Shown: positions 35,940-46,799, counted from the stretch's first letter. The stretch is DNA of 64,000 nucleotides from Phocoena phocoena (GCF_963924675.1 NC_089221.1:89694998-89758997); one strand, 5' to 3'. Translations and numbers: made by a program. Notes: generated from the sequence alone by a model not told the origin.

Positions 35940-36870
35940 AGATTAGGGACGGGACCTGCACCTCTGGGAGGGAGCTGTGAAGGAGGAAAGGTTTCCACAC
36001 ACTAGGAAGCCCCTGCGCGGGCGGAGACTGCAGGTGGCGGAGGGGGAAGCTTCAGAGCCGCGCAGGAGAGCACAGCAACAGGGGTGCGAAGGGCAAAGGC
36101 GGCGAGATTCCCGCAGAGGATAGGTGCCGACCAGCACTCAGCAGCCCGAGAGGCTTTTCTGCTCACTTGCTGGGACGGGCGGGGCTGGGAGCTGAGGCTC
36201 GGGCTTCAGTCGGATCCCAGGGAGAGGACTGGGCTTGGCGGCGTGAACACAGCCTGCAGGGAGTTAGTGCACCACGGCTAGCTGGGAGGGAGGCCAGGGA
36301 AAAGTCTGGACCTGCTGAAGAGGCAAGTGACTTTTTCTTCCCTCTTTGTTTCCTGGTGCACGAGGAGAGGGGGTTAAGAGTGCTGCTTAAAGGAGCTCCA
36401 GAGATGGGCGCGAGCTGCAGCTAACAGTGTGGACCCCAGAGATGGGCATAAGATGCTAAAGCTCTTGCTGCCGCCACCAAGAAGCCTGTGTGCAAGAACA
36501 GGTCATTCTCCACACCTCCCTTCCAGGGAGCCTGTGCAGCCCGCCACTGCCAGGGTCCCAGGATCCAGGGACAACTTCCCCGGGAGAACGCACGGCGCGC
36601 CTCAGGCTGGTGCAACGTCACGTCAGCCTCTGCCGCTGCAGGCTCGGCTTGCACTCCGTACCCCTCCCTCCTCCTGGCCTGAGTGAGCCAGAGCCCCCGA
36701 AGCAGCTGCTCCTTTAACCCCGTCCTGTCTGAGCAAAGAACAGACTCCCTCCAGCGACCTACATGCAGAGGCGGGGCCAAATCCAAAGCTGAGCCTCGGG
36801 AGCTGTGAGAACAAAGAAGAGAAAGGGAAATCTCTCCCAGCAGCCTCAGAAGCATCGGATTAAAGCTCCA
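35940..36870 (+). promoter_or_regulatory. GC-rich L1 5'UTR promoter region
   Basis: The composition changes sharply to GC-rich with many CpG (for example 36012-36070, 36170-36250 and 36540-36660), against an AT-rich background. This is the expected internal pol II promoter of the L1. It also carries a long open frame on the opposite strand (36421-36873). Confidence 0.6.
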
Positions 36871-36873
36871 CAA
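36421..36873 (-). CDS. Antisense open frame in L1 5'UTR (150 codons), uncertain coding
   Basis: The minus-strand frame starts MWSFNPMLLRLLGE and ends LASYAHLWGPHC. It has no recognisable domain, is rich in Arg, Ala, Leu and Trp, and lies wholly in the GC-rich 5'UTR. Primate L1 has a short antisense frame in its 5'UTR (ORF0), but that is primate-specific and I see no sequence relation. Such frames arise readily in GC-rich DNA, so chance is the default explanation. Its length within an otherwise stop-dense element is the only reason to list it. Confidence 0.2.
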   Translation of the reverse strand: MWSFNPMLLRLLGEISLSLLCSHSSRGSALDLAPPLHVGRWRESVLCSDRTGLKEQLLRGLWLTQARRREGYGVQAEPAAAEADVTLHQPEARRAFSRGSCPWILGPWQWRAAQAPWKGGVENDLFLHTGFLVAAARALASYAHLWGPHC

Positions 36874-37073
36874 TCAACTTGATGTACCCTGCATCTGTGG
36901 AATACATGAATAGACAACGATTCATTCCAAATTGAAGAGGTGGACGTTGAGAGCAAGATTTATTATTTTTTCCCCTTTTCCTATTTTTGTGAGTGTGTAT
37001 GTGTATGCTTCTGTGTGGGATTTTGTCTGTATAGCTTTGCTTCCACCATTTGTCCTAGGGTTCTATCGTCTGT

Positions 37074-37245
37074 TTTTTTTTCTTAATAATTATTTTTTAA
37101 TTTTAAAAACTTTATTATATTTTATCTTCTTTATTTCTTTCTTTCCTTCCCTCCCTCCATCCTTCCTTCCTTCTTCGCTCCTTTCTTTCTCTCTCTTTTT
37201 TTCTTTCTACTTCAACTAATTCTTTCTTTCTACTTTTTCTCCCTT
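37074..37245 (+). repeat. Polypyrimidine (TTTC/TTCC)n tract in L1 5'UTR
   Basis: A nearly pure C/T stretch (37128-37211 and 37221-37247) made of ttcc, ttct and ccct units, preceded by T-rich DNA from about 37074. It lies between the GC-rich promoter part and ORF1, and could vary in length. Confidence 0.85.
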
Positions 37246-37753
37246 TTATTCTGAGCCGTGTGGATGAAAGGCTCTTGGTGCTCCAGCCAGGAGTCAGCGC
37301 TGTGCCTCTGAGGTGGGAGAGCCAACTTCAGGACACTGGTCCACAAGCAACCTCCCAGCTCCACATAATATCAAACAGCGAAAATCTCCCAGAGATCTCC
37401 ATCTCAACACCAGCACCCAGCTTCACTCAACGACCATCAGGCTACAGTGCTGGACATTCTATGCCAAACAACTAGCAAGACAGGAACACAACCCCACCCA
37501 TTAGCAGAGAGGCTGCCTAAAATCATAATAAGTCCACAGACACCCCAAAACACACCACCAGAAGTGGACCTGCCCACCAGAAAGACAAGATCCAGCCTCA
37601 TCCACCAGAACACAGGCACTAGTCCCCTCCACCAGGAATCCTACACAACCCACTGAACCAACCTTAGCCACTAGGGACAGACACCAAGAACAGCAGGAAC
37701 TACGAACCTGCAGCCTGCAAAGAGGAGACCCCAAACACAGTAAGATAAGCAAA

Positions 37754-38649
37754 ATGAGAAGACAGAAAAACACACAACAGATGAAGGAGCAAGATAAAAA
37801 CCCACCAGACCTAACAAATGAGGAGGAAATAGGCAGTCTACCTGAAAAAGAATTCAGAATAATGATAGTAAAGATGATCCAAAATCTTGGAAATAGAATA
37901 GACAAAATGCAAGAAACATTTAACAAGGACCGAGAAGAACTAAAGATGAAACAAACAACGATGAACAACACAACAAATGAAATTAAAAATACTCTAGAAT
38001 GGATCAATAACAGAATAACTGAGGCAGAAGAATGGATAAGTGACCTGGAAATAGTGGAAATAAAATAGTGGAAATAACTACTGCAGAGCAGAATAAATGA
38101 AAAAGAATGAAAAGAACTGAGGACTCTCTCAGAGAGCTCTGGGACGATATTAAATGCACCAACATTCGAATTATAGGGGTTCCAGAAGAAAAAGAGAAAC
38201 AGAAACGGACTAAGAAAATATTTGAAGAGATTATAGTTGAAAACGTCCTTAATATGGGAAAGGAAATAGTTAATCAAGTCCAGGAAGCACAGAGAGCCCC
38301 ATACAGGATAAATCCAAGGAGAAATACGCCAAGACACATATTAATCAAACTGTCAAAAATTAAATACAAAGAAAACATATTAAAAGCAACAAGGGAAAAA
38401 CAACAAATAACACACAAGGGAATCCCCATAAGGTTAACAGCTAATCTTTCAGCAGAAACTCTGCAAGCCAGAAGGGACTGGCAGGACGTATTTAAAGTGA
38501 TGAAGGAGAAAAACCTGCAACCAAGATTACTCTACCCATCAAGGATCTCATTCAGATTTGATGGAGAAATTAAAACCTTTACAGACAAGCAAAAGCTGAG
38601 AGTTCAGCACCACCAAGCTTTACAACAAATGCTAAAGGAACTTCTCTAG
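37754..38649 (+). pseudogene. L1 ORF1 pseudogene (7.1 kb L1)
   Basis: ORF1p is the RNA-binding trimeric chaperone of the L1 particle. The ATG at 37754 opens a frame of 104 codons covering the coiled coil ('NRIDKMQETFNKDREELKMK', 'WINNRITEAEEWISDLE'). It ends in a TAG (38066-38068) created by a 14-base tandem duplication (38051-38064 / 38065-38078). The second part (38107-38649, 180 codons) is in another frame after an extra TGA at 38098-38100. It carries 'LRELWDDIKCTNIRIIGVPE' (RRM region) and the C-terminal 'LYPSRISFRFDGEIKTFTDK' and 'QQMLKELL'. Total length equals a normal ORF1, so only these local lesions break it. Confidence 0.93.
38051..38078 (+). repeat. 14-bp tandem duplication disabling ORF1
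   Basis: 'atagtggaaataaa' followed directly by 'atagtggaaataac'. The second unit introduces an in-frame TAG in the ORF1 coiled-coil region. Confidence 0.85.
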
Positions 38650-38707
38650 GCAAGAAACACAAGAGAAGGAAAAGACCTACAATAACGAACCCAAACCAAT
38701 TAAGAAA

Positions 38708-41700
38708 ATGGGAATAGGAACATACATATCAATAATTACCTTAAATGTAAATGGACTAAATGCTCCCACCAAAAGACACAGATTGGCTGAATGGATACAA
38801 AAACTAGACCCATATACATGCTGTCTACAAGAGACCTAGAGACACATACAGACTGAAAGTAAGGGGATGGAAAAAGATATTCCATGCAAATGGATATCAA
38901 AAGAAAGCTGGAGTAGCAATTCTAATATCAGACAAAATAGACTTTAAAATAAAGACTATTAGAAGAGACAAGGAAAGACACTACATAATGATCAAGGGAT
39001 CGATCCAAGAAGAAGACATAACAATTGTAAATATTTATGCACCTCAGTACATAAGGCAAATACTAACAGCCATAAAAAGGGAAATCAACAGTTACACATT
39101 CATAGTAGGGGACTTTAACACCCCACTTTCACCAATGGACAGAACATGCAAAATGAAAATAAATAAGGAAACACAAGCTTTAAATGATATATTAAACAAG
39201 ATGGACTTAGTTAATATTTATAGGACATTCCATCCAAAAACAAGACAGAATACACATTTTTTCTCAAGTGCTTATGGAACATTCTCCAGGATAGATCATA
39301 TCTTGGGTCACGTAAATTTAAGAAAATTGAAATTGTATCAAGTATCTTTTCCGACCACAACACTATGAGACTAGATATCAATTACAGGAAAAGATCTGTA
39401 AAAAATACAAACACCTGGAGGCTAAGCAATACACTACTTAATAATGAAGTGATCACTGAAGAAATCAAAGGAGAAATAAAAAAATACCTAGAAACAAATG
39501 ACAATGGAGACATGATGACCCAAAACCTATGGGATGCAGCAAAAGCAGTTCTAAGAGGGAAGTTTATAGCAATACAATCCTACCTTAAGAAACACAAAAC
39601 ATCTCGAATAAACAACCTAACCTTGCACCTAAAGCAATTAGAGAAAGAAGAACAACAAAACCCCAAAGTTAGCAGAAGGAAAGAAATCATAAAAATCAAA
39701 TCAGAAATGAATGAAAAAGAAATGAAGGAAACGATAGCAAAGATCAATCAAACTAAAAGCTGGTTCTTTGAGAAGATAAACAAAAATGATAAACTATTAG
39801 CCAGACTCATCAAGAAAAAAAGGGAAAAGAGTCAAATCAATAGAATTAGAAATGAAAAAGGAGAAGTAACAACTGACACTGCAGAAAGACAAAAGACCAT
39901 GAGAGATTACAACAAGCAACTCTATGCCAATAAAATGGAAAACCTGGAAGAAATGGACAAATTCTTAGAAATGCACAACCTGCCAAGACTGAATCAGGAA
40001 GAAATAGAAAATATGAACAGACCAATCACAAGCACTGAAATTGAAACTGTGATTAAAAATCTTCCAACAAACAAAAACCCAGGACCAGATGGCTTCACAG
40101 GCGAATTCTATCAAACATTTAGAGAAGAGCTAACACCTATCCTTCTCAAACTCTTCCAAAATATAGCAAAGGGAGGAACACTCCCAAACTCATTCTTTGA
40201 GGCCACCATCACCCTGATACCAAAACCAGACAAGGATGTCACAAAGAAAGAAAACTACGGGCCAATATCACTGATGAACATAGATGCAAAAATCCTCAAC
40301 AAAATACTACCAAACAGAATCCAATAGCACGTTAAAAGGATCATACACCATGATCAAGTGAGGTTTATTCCAGGAATGCAAGGATTCTTCAATATACGCA
40401 AATCAATCAACGTGATACACCATGTTAACAAATTGAAGGAGAAAAACCATATGATCATCTCAATAGATGCAGAGAAAGCTTTTGACAAAATTCAACATGC
40501 ATTTATGATAAAAACCCTGCAGAAAGTAGGCATAGAGGGAACTTTCCTCAACATAATAAAGGCCATATATGACAAACCCACAACAAACATCATCCTCTAT
40601 GGTAAAAAACTGAAAGCATTTCCACTAAGATCAGGAACAAGACAAGGTTGCCCACTCTCACCACTCTTATTCAACATAGTTTTGGAAGTTTTAGCCACAG
40701 CAATCAGAGAAGAAAAGGAAATAAAAGGAATCCAAATCAGAAAAGATGTAAAGCTGTCACTGTTTGCAGATGACATGATACTATACATAGAGAAACCTAA
40801 AGATGCTACCAGAAAACTACTAGAGCTAATCATTAAATTTGGTAAAGTAGCAGGATACAGAATTAGTGCACAGAAATCTCTGGCATTCCTATACACTAAT
40901 AATGAAAAGTATGAAAGTGAAATTAAGAAAACACTCCCATTTACCACTGCAACAAAAAGAATAAAATATCTAGGAATAAACCTACCTAAGGAGACAAAAG
41001 ACCTATAAGCAGAAAATTATAAGACACTGATAAAAGAAATTAAAGATGATACAAATACATGGAGAGATATACCATGTTCTTGGATTGGAAGAATCAACAT
41101 TGTGCAAATGACTCTACTACCCAAAGCAATGTATAGATTCAATGCAATCCCTATCAAACTACCACTGGCATTTTTCACAGGACTAGAACAAAAAATTTCA
41201 TAATTTGTATGGAAACACAAAAGACCCTGAATAGCCAAAGCAATCTTGAGAACGAAAAATGGAGCTGGAGGAATCAGGCTCCCTGACTTCAGACTATACT
41301 ACAAAGCTACAGTAATCAAGACAGTATGGTACTGGCACAAAAACAGATATATAGATCAATGGAACAGGATAACAAGCCCAGAGATAAACCCATGCACATA
41401 TGGTCACCTTATCTTTGATAAAGGAGGCAGGAATGTACAGTGGAGAAAGGACAGCCTCTTCAATAAGTGGAGCTGGGAAAACTGGACAGGTACATGTAAA
41501 AATATGAGATTAGATCACTCCCTACCACCATACACAAAAATAAGCTCAAAATGGATTAAAGACTTAAATGTAAGGCCAGACACTATCAAACTCTTAGAGG
41601 AAAACATAGGCAGAACACTCTATGACATAAACCACAGCAAGATCCTTTTTGACCCACCTCCTAGAGAAATGGAAATAAAAACAAAAATAAACAAATGGGA

Positions 41701-42547
41701 CCTAATGAAACTTCAAAGCTTTTGCACAGTGAAAGAAACCATAAACAAGATGAAGACAACCCTCAGAATGGGAGAAAATATTTGCAAATGAAGCAACTGA
41801 CAAAGGATTAATCTCCAAAATTTATAGGCAGCTCATGCAGCTCAATAACAAAAAAAACAAACAACCCAATGCAAAAATGGGCAGAAGACCTAAATAGACA
41901 TTTCTCCAAAGAAGATATAGACTGCCAACAAACACATGAAAGAATGCTCAACATCATTAATCATTAGAGAAATGCAAATCAAAACTACAATGAGATATCA
42001 TCTCACACCAGTCAGAATGGCCATCATCAAAAAATCTAGAAAAAATAAATGTTAGAGAGGGTGTGGAGAAAAGGGAATACTCTTGCACTGCTGGTGGGGA
42101 TGTGAATTGGTTCAGCCACTATGGAGAACAGTATGGAGGTTCCTTAAAAAACTACAAATAGAACTACCATATGACCCAGCAATCCCACTACTGGGCATAT
42201 ACCCTGAGAAAACCATAATTCAAAAAGAGTCATGTACCAAAATGTTCATTGCAGCTCTATTTACAGTAGCCCGCAGATGGAAACAACCTAAATGCCCATC
42301 ATCGGATGAATGGATAAAGAAGATGTGGCACATATATACAATGGAATATTACTCAGCCATAAAAAGAAACAAAATTGAGCTATTTGTAATGAGGTGGATA
42401 TACCCAGAGTCTGTCATACAGAGTGAAGTAAGTCAGAAAGAGAAAGACAAATACTGTATGCCAACACATATATATATGGAATTTAAGAAAAAAAAATGTC
42501 ATGACGAACCTAGGGGTAAGACCGGAATAAAGACACAGACCTACTAG
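38708..42547 (+). pseudogene. L1 ORF2 pseudogene (endonuclease, RT, Cys-rich end)
   Basis: ORF2p supplies the target-nicking endonuclease and reverse transcriptase. The ATG at 38708 is followed by 'LNVNGLNAPTKRHRLAEW'. An 11-base deletion near 38837 shifts the frame. 'VGDFNTPLSPMDR' (about 39106) and 'RIDHILGH' are then read in the shifted frame, until a 13-base deletion near 39311 restores it. From 39365 one frame runs through the RT with only single-base nonsense changes: TAG 40325-40327, TAA 41006-41008, TGA 41228-41230. RT motifs present are '[15 protein letters not shown]', '[14 protein letters not shown]', '[20 protein letters not shown]' and 'FADDMILYI'. A 2-base deletion near 41753 breaks the region after 'KETINKMK'. 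The C-terminal part (42083-42547) has the cysteine motif '[20 protein letters not shown]'. Few lesions make it the best-preserved L1 here. Confidence 0.94.
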
Positions 42548-42716
42548 AGAACGGACTTGAGGATATGGGGAGGTGGAAGGGTAAGCTGTGACAAAGCGAG
42601 AGAGAGGCATGAACATATATATACTTCCAAATGTAAGGTAGATAGCTAGTGGGAAGCAGCCGCATAGCACAGGGATATTAGCTCGGTGCTTTGTGACCAC
42701 CTGGAGGGGTGTGATA

Positions 42717-42735
42717 GGGAGGGTGGGAGGGAGGG
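42717..42735 (+). promoter_or_regulatory. G-quadruplex-prone run in L1 3'UTR
   Basis: Five GGG runs separated by single bases (GGGAGGGTGGGAGGGAGGG). This is an ideal intramolecular G4 pattern with one-base loops. G-rich tracts in the 3'UTR are a known shared property of mammalian L1s. Confidence 0.75.
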
Positions 42736-43151
42736 AGACGCAGGAGGGAAGAGATATGGGAACATATGTATATGTATAACTGATTCACTTTGTTATAAAG
42801 CAGAAACTAACACACCATTGTAAAACAATTATACACCAATAAAGATGTTAAAAAAAATAAAAACATCTACGTTCAAAGCGTTGAGCATGATACTTTGTTG
42901 CCTTTAATTCCAGCACTCAGGCTACAACATGCTTGGCTATCTTGGTCCAGGCAAATCGAGGGACCAAAGGAGCTGGTGAGAGAGTGCACAGAGCACTGGG
43001 GAGTACTAAGCAGATGTCCCAGCTTGGACAGCTTGCAGGGAAGTTTTGGCATGGAGCTTTCCTTCCCACTTCCAAATCCCCTGCCTAAGAGTCTGGACTG
43101 TGTCACCTGCTCAATCCTCCTGAATTTGTCAATCTTTCTACATTTATTCTT

Positions 43152-43355
43152 TTTTTTTTTTTTGCGGTACGCGGGCCTCTCACTGTTGTGGCCTCTCCCG
43201 TTGCGGAGCACAGGCTCCGGACACGCAGACTCAGCGGCCATGGCTCACGGGCCCAGCCGCTCCGTGGCATGTGGGATCTTCCCGGACCGGGACACGAACC
43301 CGTGTCCCCTGCATCGGCAGGCGGACTCTCAACCACTGCACCACCAGGGAAGCCC
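43152..43355 (-). mobile_element. CHR-family SINE (short form), minus strand
   Basis: On the minus strand it has head 'gggcttccctggtggtgcag', B-box 'gggttcgtgtcc', body end 'cgcgtaccgc' and a poly(A), seen here as T. The perfect 12-base TSD 'acatttattctt' is at 43140-43151 and 43359-43370. Its CpGs are well preserved, so it is a young copy. Confidence 0.96.
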
Positions 43356-43639
43356 TGCACATTTATTCTTAAACTGCCTGTTGGCTGATCTGCCATGCAG
43401 CTTCCTCTGTCCCTTGGAATAGATCAGATGCTTCACAAGTGTGGACTATGACAGCACAAACAGAAATGAAAGTCATGAAAATGGTCCAGTGACCTCAGGG
43501 CTGTCCAGGCAACAGAGTGGAAGCTGGGCAGTCACTGGTCCTCTCATAAATACTTCTGTCAAGAGTTTGTCTGACCCAGCTCTCTTCCCTCTATTGAAGC
43601 ATTAAGCCACTGCTGTTAAAGATGTCTGTGCAATACTCA

Positions 43640-45660
43640 AACTCACGCCTAATAAGAGAAATGAAAATGAAGGCTCCATTGAAATACCATTTCTTTCCTT
43701 TCAGATCAGCAAAATTCAACACTTCATAACAATTTAAAAAAGAAACAAGCAGATTCTAAAATATATATGAAAGTTTTAATGGCCTAGAATATCCAAAGCA
43801 ATCCTATAAAAGAACAAAAGTAGGAGGACTTATACTAAGATGGCTATACTGGCATAAGGACTGACAAAAAGATAAATGGAACATAATGGAACCCAGAAAT
43901 TGACTTCAAATTATATACTCAATTGTTGACAAAGGCATCAGAGTAATACAACGGGAGAAAGAGAGTGTTCTCAACAAACAGCCCTGAACTAGCAGGATAT
44001 GGAAAAACAAAAAACAAAGAACTTCTACCCCTACCTCAAATGATACTCAAAAATTGAGATGATACATAGACCCAAAATAATAGCTAAAGCCATAAAATTT
44101 TTAGAGGAAAATATAAGAGTTTGTGACTCCGTGAGGAGGTAGTCAAAAGTTTCTAGGACAGAAGAAGCAAAAACCTTAAAAAATTTTGTTAACTTGACTT
44201 CAAAATAAAAAACTTACACTCATCAAAAAGAGATAATGGGGCTTCCCTGGTGGTGCAGTGGTTGAGAGTCCGCCTGCCGATGCAGGGGACACGGGTTCGT
44301 GTCCCGGTCCGGGAAGATCCCACATGCCACGGAGCGGCTGGGCCCGTGAGCCACGGCCACTGAGCCTGCGCGTCCGGAGCCTGTGCTCCACAACGGGAGA
44401 GGCCACAACAGTGAGAGACCCGCGTACCGCAAAAAAAAAAAAAAAAAAGAGATAATGAATAGGCAAACCTCAAACCAAGAGAAAATAATCACAAAACACT
44501 TATCTAACAGAACTTCTGCAACTCAATAATAAAAGACAACTCAATTTTTTTAATGGATAAAAGATCTTTTTAAAATAAAAATATTTTTTTAAATGGGCAA
44601 AAGAAACAGACCATTCACAAAAGCAGATGTGTGAATGGTGAATAGGTACTGAAAAGGCACCCAACATCACTAGTTATCAGGAAAATCAAAGTTAAAGTTG
44701 TAATTAAATACCAGAACACATCTACAAGAATGACTAAAATTATAGGCTGACGATACCAACTATTGACAAAGATGTGAAGCAACTGGAATTCTCATACACT
44801 GCTGGTAGCATGTAAAATGGTGCAACATACACCTACCCTACAACCTGCCAATTCTACTCCTAAGTATTCACGCAAGAGAAATGAAAACATATGTCATAGG
44901 TTAACAAAAAATAGAATATTTATAGAGTGTTAGTAACCAAACACTAGAAAGAGACTAGGTGTCCATCAATAGGAGAATGAATAAACTGTCGTCTTTGGGG
45001 TAAGATATCCCAATACAAAGGGATCCTATTCAGCAATAAAAAAGAATGAATTACTGATCAATACAACATGAATGAACCTTAAAAGCATTATGCTACATGG
45101 AGAAAGCTTTATATAAAGGAGTATATACTATATGATTCCATTTATGTGAAGTTAAGAAAAACTTCTCTATGGTAGAAAAAAAAAATCAGAACAGTGGCTG
45201 CCTCTGGGGTGGGAATAGGGATTGACTAAAAGTCATGTAGGAACATGGTTAGGAAATCATAATGTTCTATATCGTGGTAGGGGGTTGGGTTCCACAGGGA
45301 CACTCATTGCTCACAATCAGTAGGTGTACTCTTAAGCTTTGTGCACTTCACTGTTTGTAAATTTTATATCAAAAGAGAAAAGTCAACAAATACTGAACTC
45401 TAATAATATTCATGCTGAACTATATAGGAGTGTGATGATGTCTGTGATTTATTTTGAAATACATTTTTTTTAAAGATGAACTGAAGGGTAGAGGAATGAA
45501 AAAATAAATAGGTATGTGATAAAACAAGTATAGAAAAGTGTTAATTATAGAATATAAATGATGGGCATATGGTTGATCTTACAACTGTTAAAAATCTTCC
45601 AACTTTGCTGTTTGTTTGAAATCTGTCATAATAAATGCTTTCGTAAAAGCAAGATGAAGA
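43640..45660 (+). mobile_element. Old L1 pieces (ORF2 end and 3'UTR), decayed
   Basis: The piece at 43640-43735 resembles the ORF2-end segment 'gagaaatgaaaatgaaggc...ataccatttc'. From about 43740, thumb/C-terminal sequence follows ('tggcctagaatatccaaagc'), a young SINE interrupts, and 3'UTR-type sequence runs to about 45400. A second L1-type tail ends near 45640 ('tgtttgaaatctgtcataat'). At least two elements may be juxtaposed. Confidence 0.65.
44239..44444 (+). mobile_element. CHR-family SINE (short form) with perfect TSD
   Basis: Full-length and close to the consensus of the other copies. Head 'gggcttccctggtggtgcag', B-box 'ggttcgtgtc', body end 'cgcgtaccgc' and an A tail. The 13-base TSD 'aaaagagataatg' is identical at 44226-44238 and 44445-44457. 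High CpG retention suggests recent insertion. Confidence 0.97.
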
Positions 45661-45710
45661 ACTTTAGATGTAGTATGTGGTCTTTTGTTTCAGAAATAGG
45701 AAGAAATAAT

Positions 45711-45750
45711 CTCCTTGCTTATATTTGTCTCTCCTTGCTTATATTTGTCT
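45711..45750. repeat. Perfect 20-bp tandem duplication
   Basis: The unit 'ctccttgcttatatttgtct' occurs twice head to tail without a mismatch, indicating a recent local duplication. Confidence 0.95.
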
Positions 45751-46079
45751 AGAGTAACACTAGAAAGATAAATGAGGAGGTTGATGAGGGCATGTCAGTG
45801 CACACCTTTAACATTATTTCACTCTTTGAAACATGTAAATATATAACCTATTCAAGACAATGAAACTTTTAAAAAGAAGACAGTTTGTCCATAGAAGGAA
45901 TAAAGGCTTCAGGGATCTAGCTGATAAGCTCCTCATTTCTCCTGCCCTCACATGTTTGAAATCCACTCCTAAGGTCTTTAGGAGAAAAGAAAAAAGGCAG
46001 GTGGCTGAATTCTTGGACGTTCACCTTGACATTTGGAAAGAGTGAGATTTCTGTCTTAGCTACACCTTTATCCTCCCTT

Positions 46080-46160
46080 CTGCCCTACATATGCACTCAC
46101 ATCCACTCATCCACTCACACATACCCAAACACACACACTCACCCACACTCACTCACTCAT
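46080..46160. repeat. CA/CACT-rich simple repeat
   Basis: Mixed CACA, CTCA and CATC units. A cytosine-rich tract follows 90 bases downstream. Confidence 0.8.
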
Positions 46161-46250
46161 CGAGGAGTGTGCATGAATAGTACCAAGGAGCCATCTCCAG
46201 TGTCCCTGTGGCCTCCTCCCCCTGCCCATCCCCACACACCCCCGTTCCTT

Positions 46251-46271
46251 CCCCCCCCCCCCCCCCCCCCC
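46251..46271. repeat. C21 homopolymer
   Basis: Twenty-one consecutive C within a C-rich region (46215-46285). The opposite strand is a G21 run with strong quadruplex potential. Its exact length is a likely sequencing-error point. Confidence 0.85.
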
Positions 46272-46517
46272 GCCAGCCTCCTCTCCTCAGGGCAAAGTTT
46301 TTCAGCCAGGCACACAGGCTGGCGATGGTGGGGAAGAAGGGGTGCTGCTGTGAAATGCTTGGCTCAGAAATGTGACTGAGCTGAAGTGATAAAACGACCC
46401 TGGGGAAAGGAATCCCCAGCTCCTACCAGAGTTTTCCGAAGGCTCAGTAACCTAAAATTGATACGCTGTTCAGCTGAACCCTGCCGCACATTTTCCCTCC
46501 CCTTCAAAAGCAAGCGC

Positions 46518-46799
46518 AGGGGACATGGGTTCGAGCCCTGGTCCGGGAAAATCCCACATGCCGCAGAGCAACTAAGCCCGTGCGCCACAACTACTAGCCT
46601 GCGCTCTAGAGCTCGCGAGCCGCAACTACTGAAGCCCACACGCCTAGAGCCCGTGCTCTGCAACAAGAGAAGCCACCGCAATGAGAAGCCCGCGCACCAC
46701 AATGAAGAGTAGACCCCGCTTGCCGCAACTAGAGAAAGACCGCGTGCAGCAACGAAGATCCAAGGCAGCCAAAAATAAATAAATTTATTAAAAAAAAAA
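46518..46799 (+). mobile_element. CHR-1-like SINE (long form), 5'-truncated
   Basis: The tRNA head is missing: the element begins at 'aggggacatgggttcgagcc' (B-box) and runs through the long body to an A tail. Flanking repeats 'aaaagcaagcgc' (46506-46517) and 'aaaagtaagcgc' (46800-46811) show it inserted in truncated form, so it lacked the A-box at birth. Confidence 0.9.

Larger units (their letters stand above)
35745..42860 (+). mobile_element. Structurally full-length L1 (7.1 kb), inactive
   Basis: A complete L1 with a 5'UTR of about 2.0 kb (35745-37753; GC-rich from about 35940 to 36870, then a polypyrimidine tract), ORF1 (37754-38649), a 58-base spacer and ORF2 (38708-42547). The 3'UTR has a G-quadruplex-prone run, and the 3' end is 'ccaataaagatgttaaaaaaaataaa'. 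The TSD is 13 bases with one mismatch. ORF1 and ORF2 resemble those of the 27.6 kb copy closely, but the 5'UTR and 3'UTR do not, so it belongs to a different subfamily. Confidence 0.96.

Noticed and set aside
36429..36717. Overlapping plus-strand frames in the GC-rich 5'UTR of the 7.1 kb L1
   Set aside because: Stop-poor GC-rich DNA; three overlapping short frames without domain signal.
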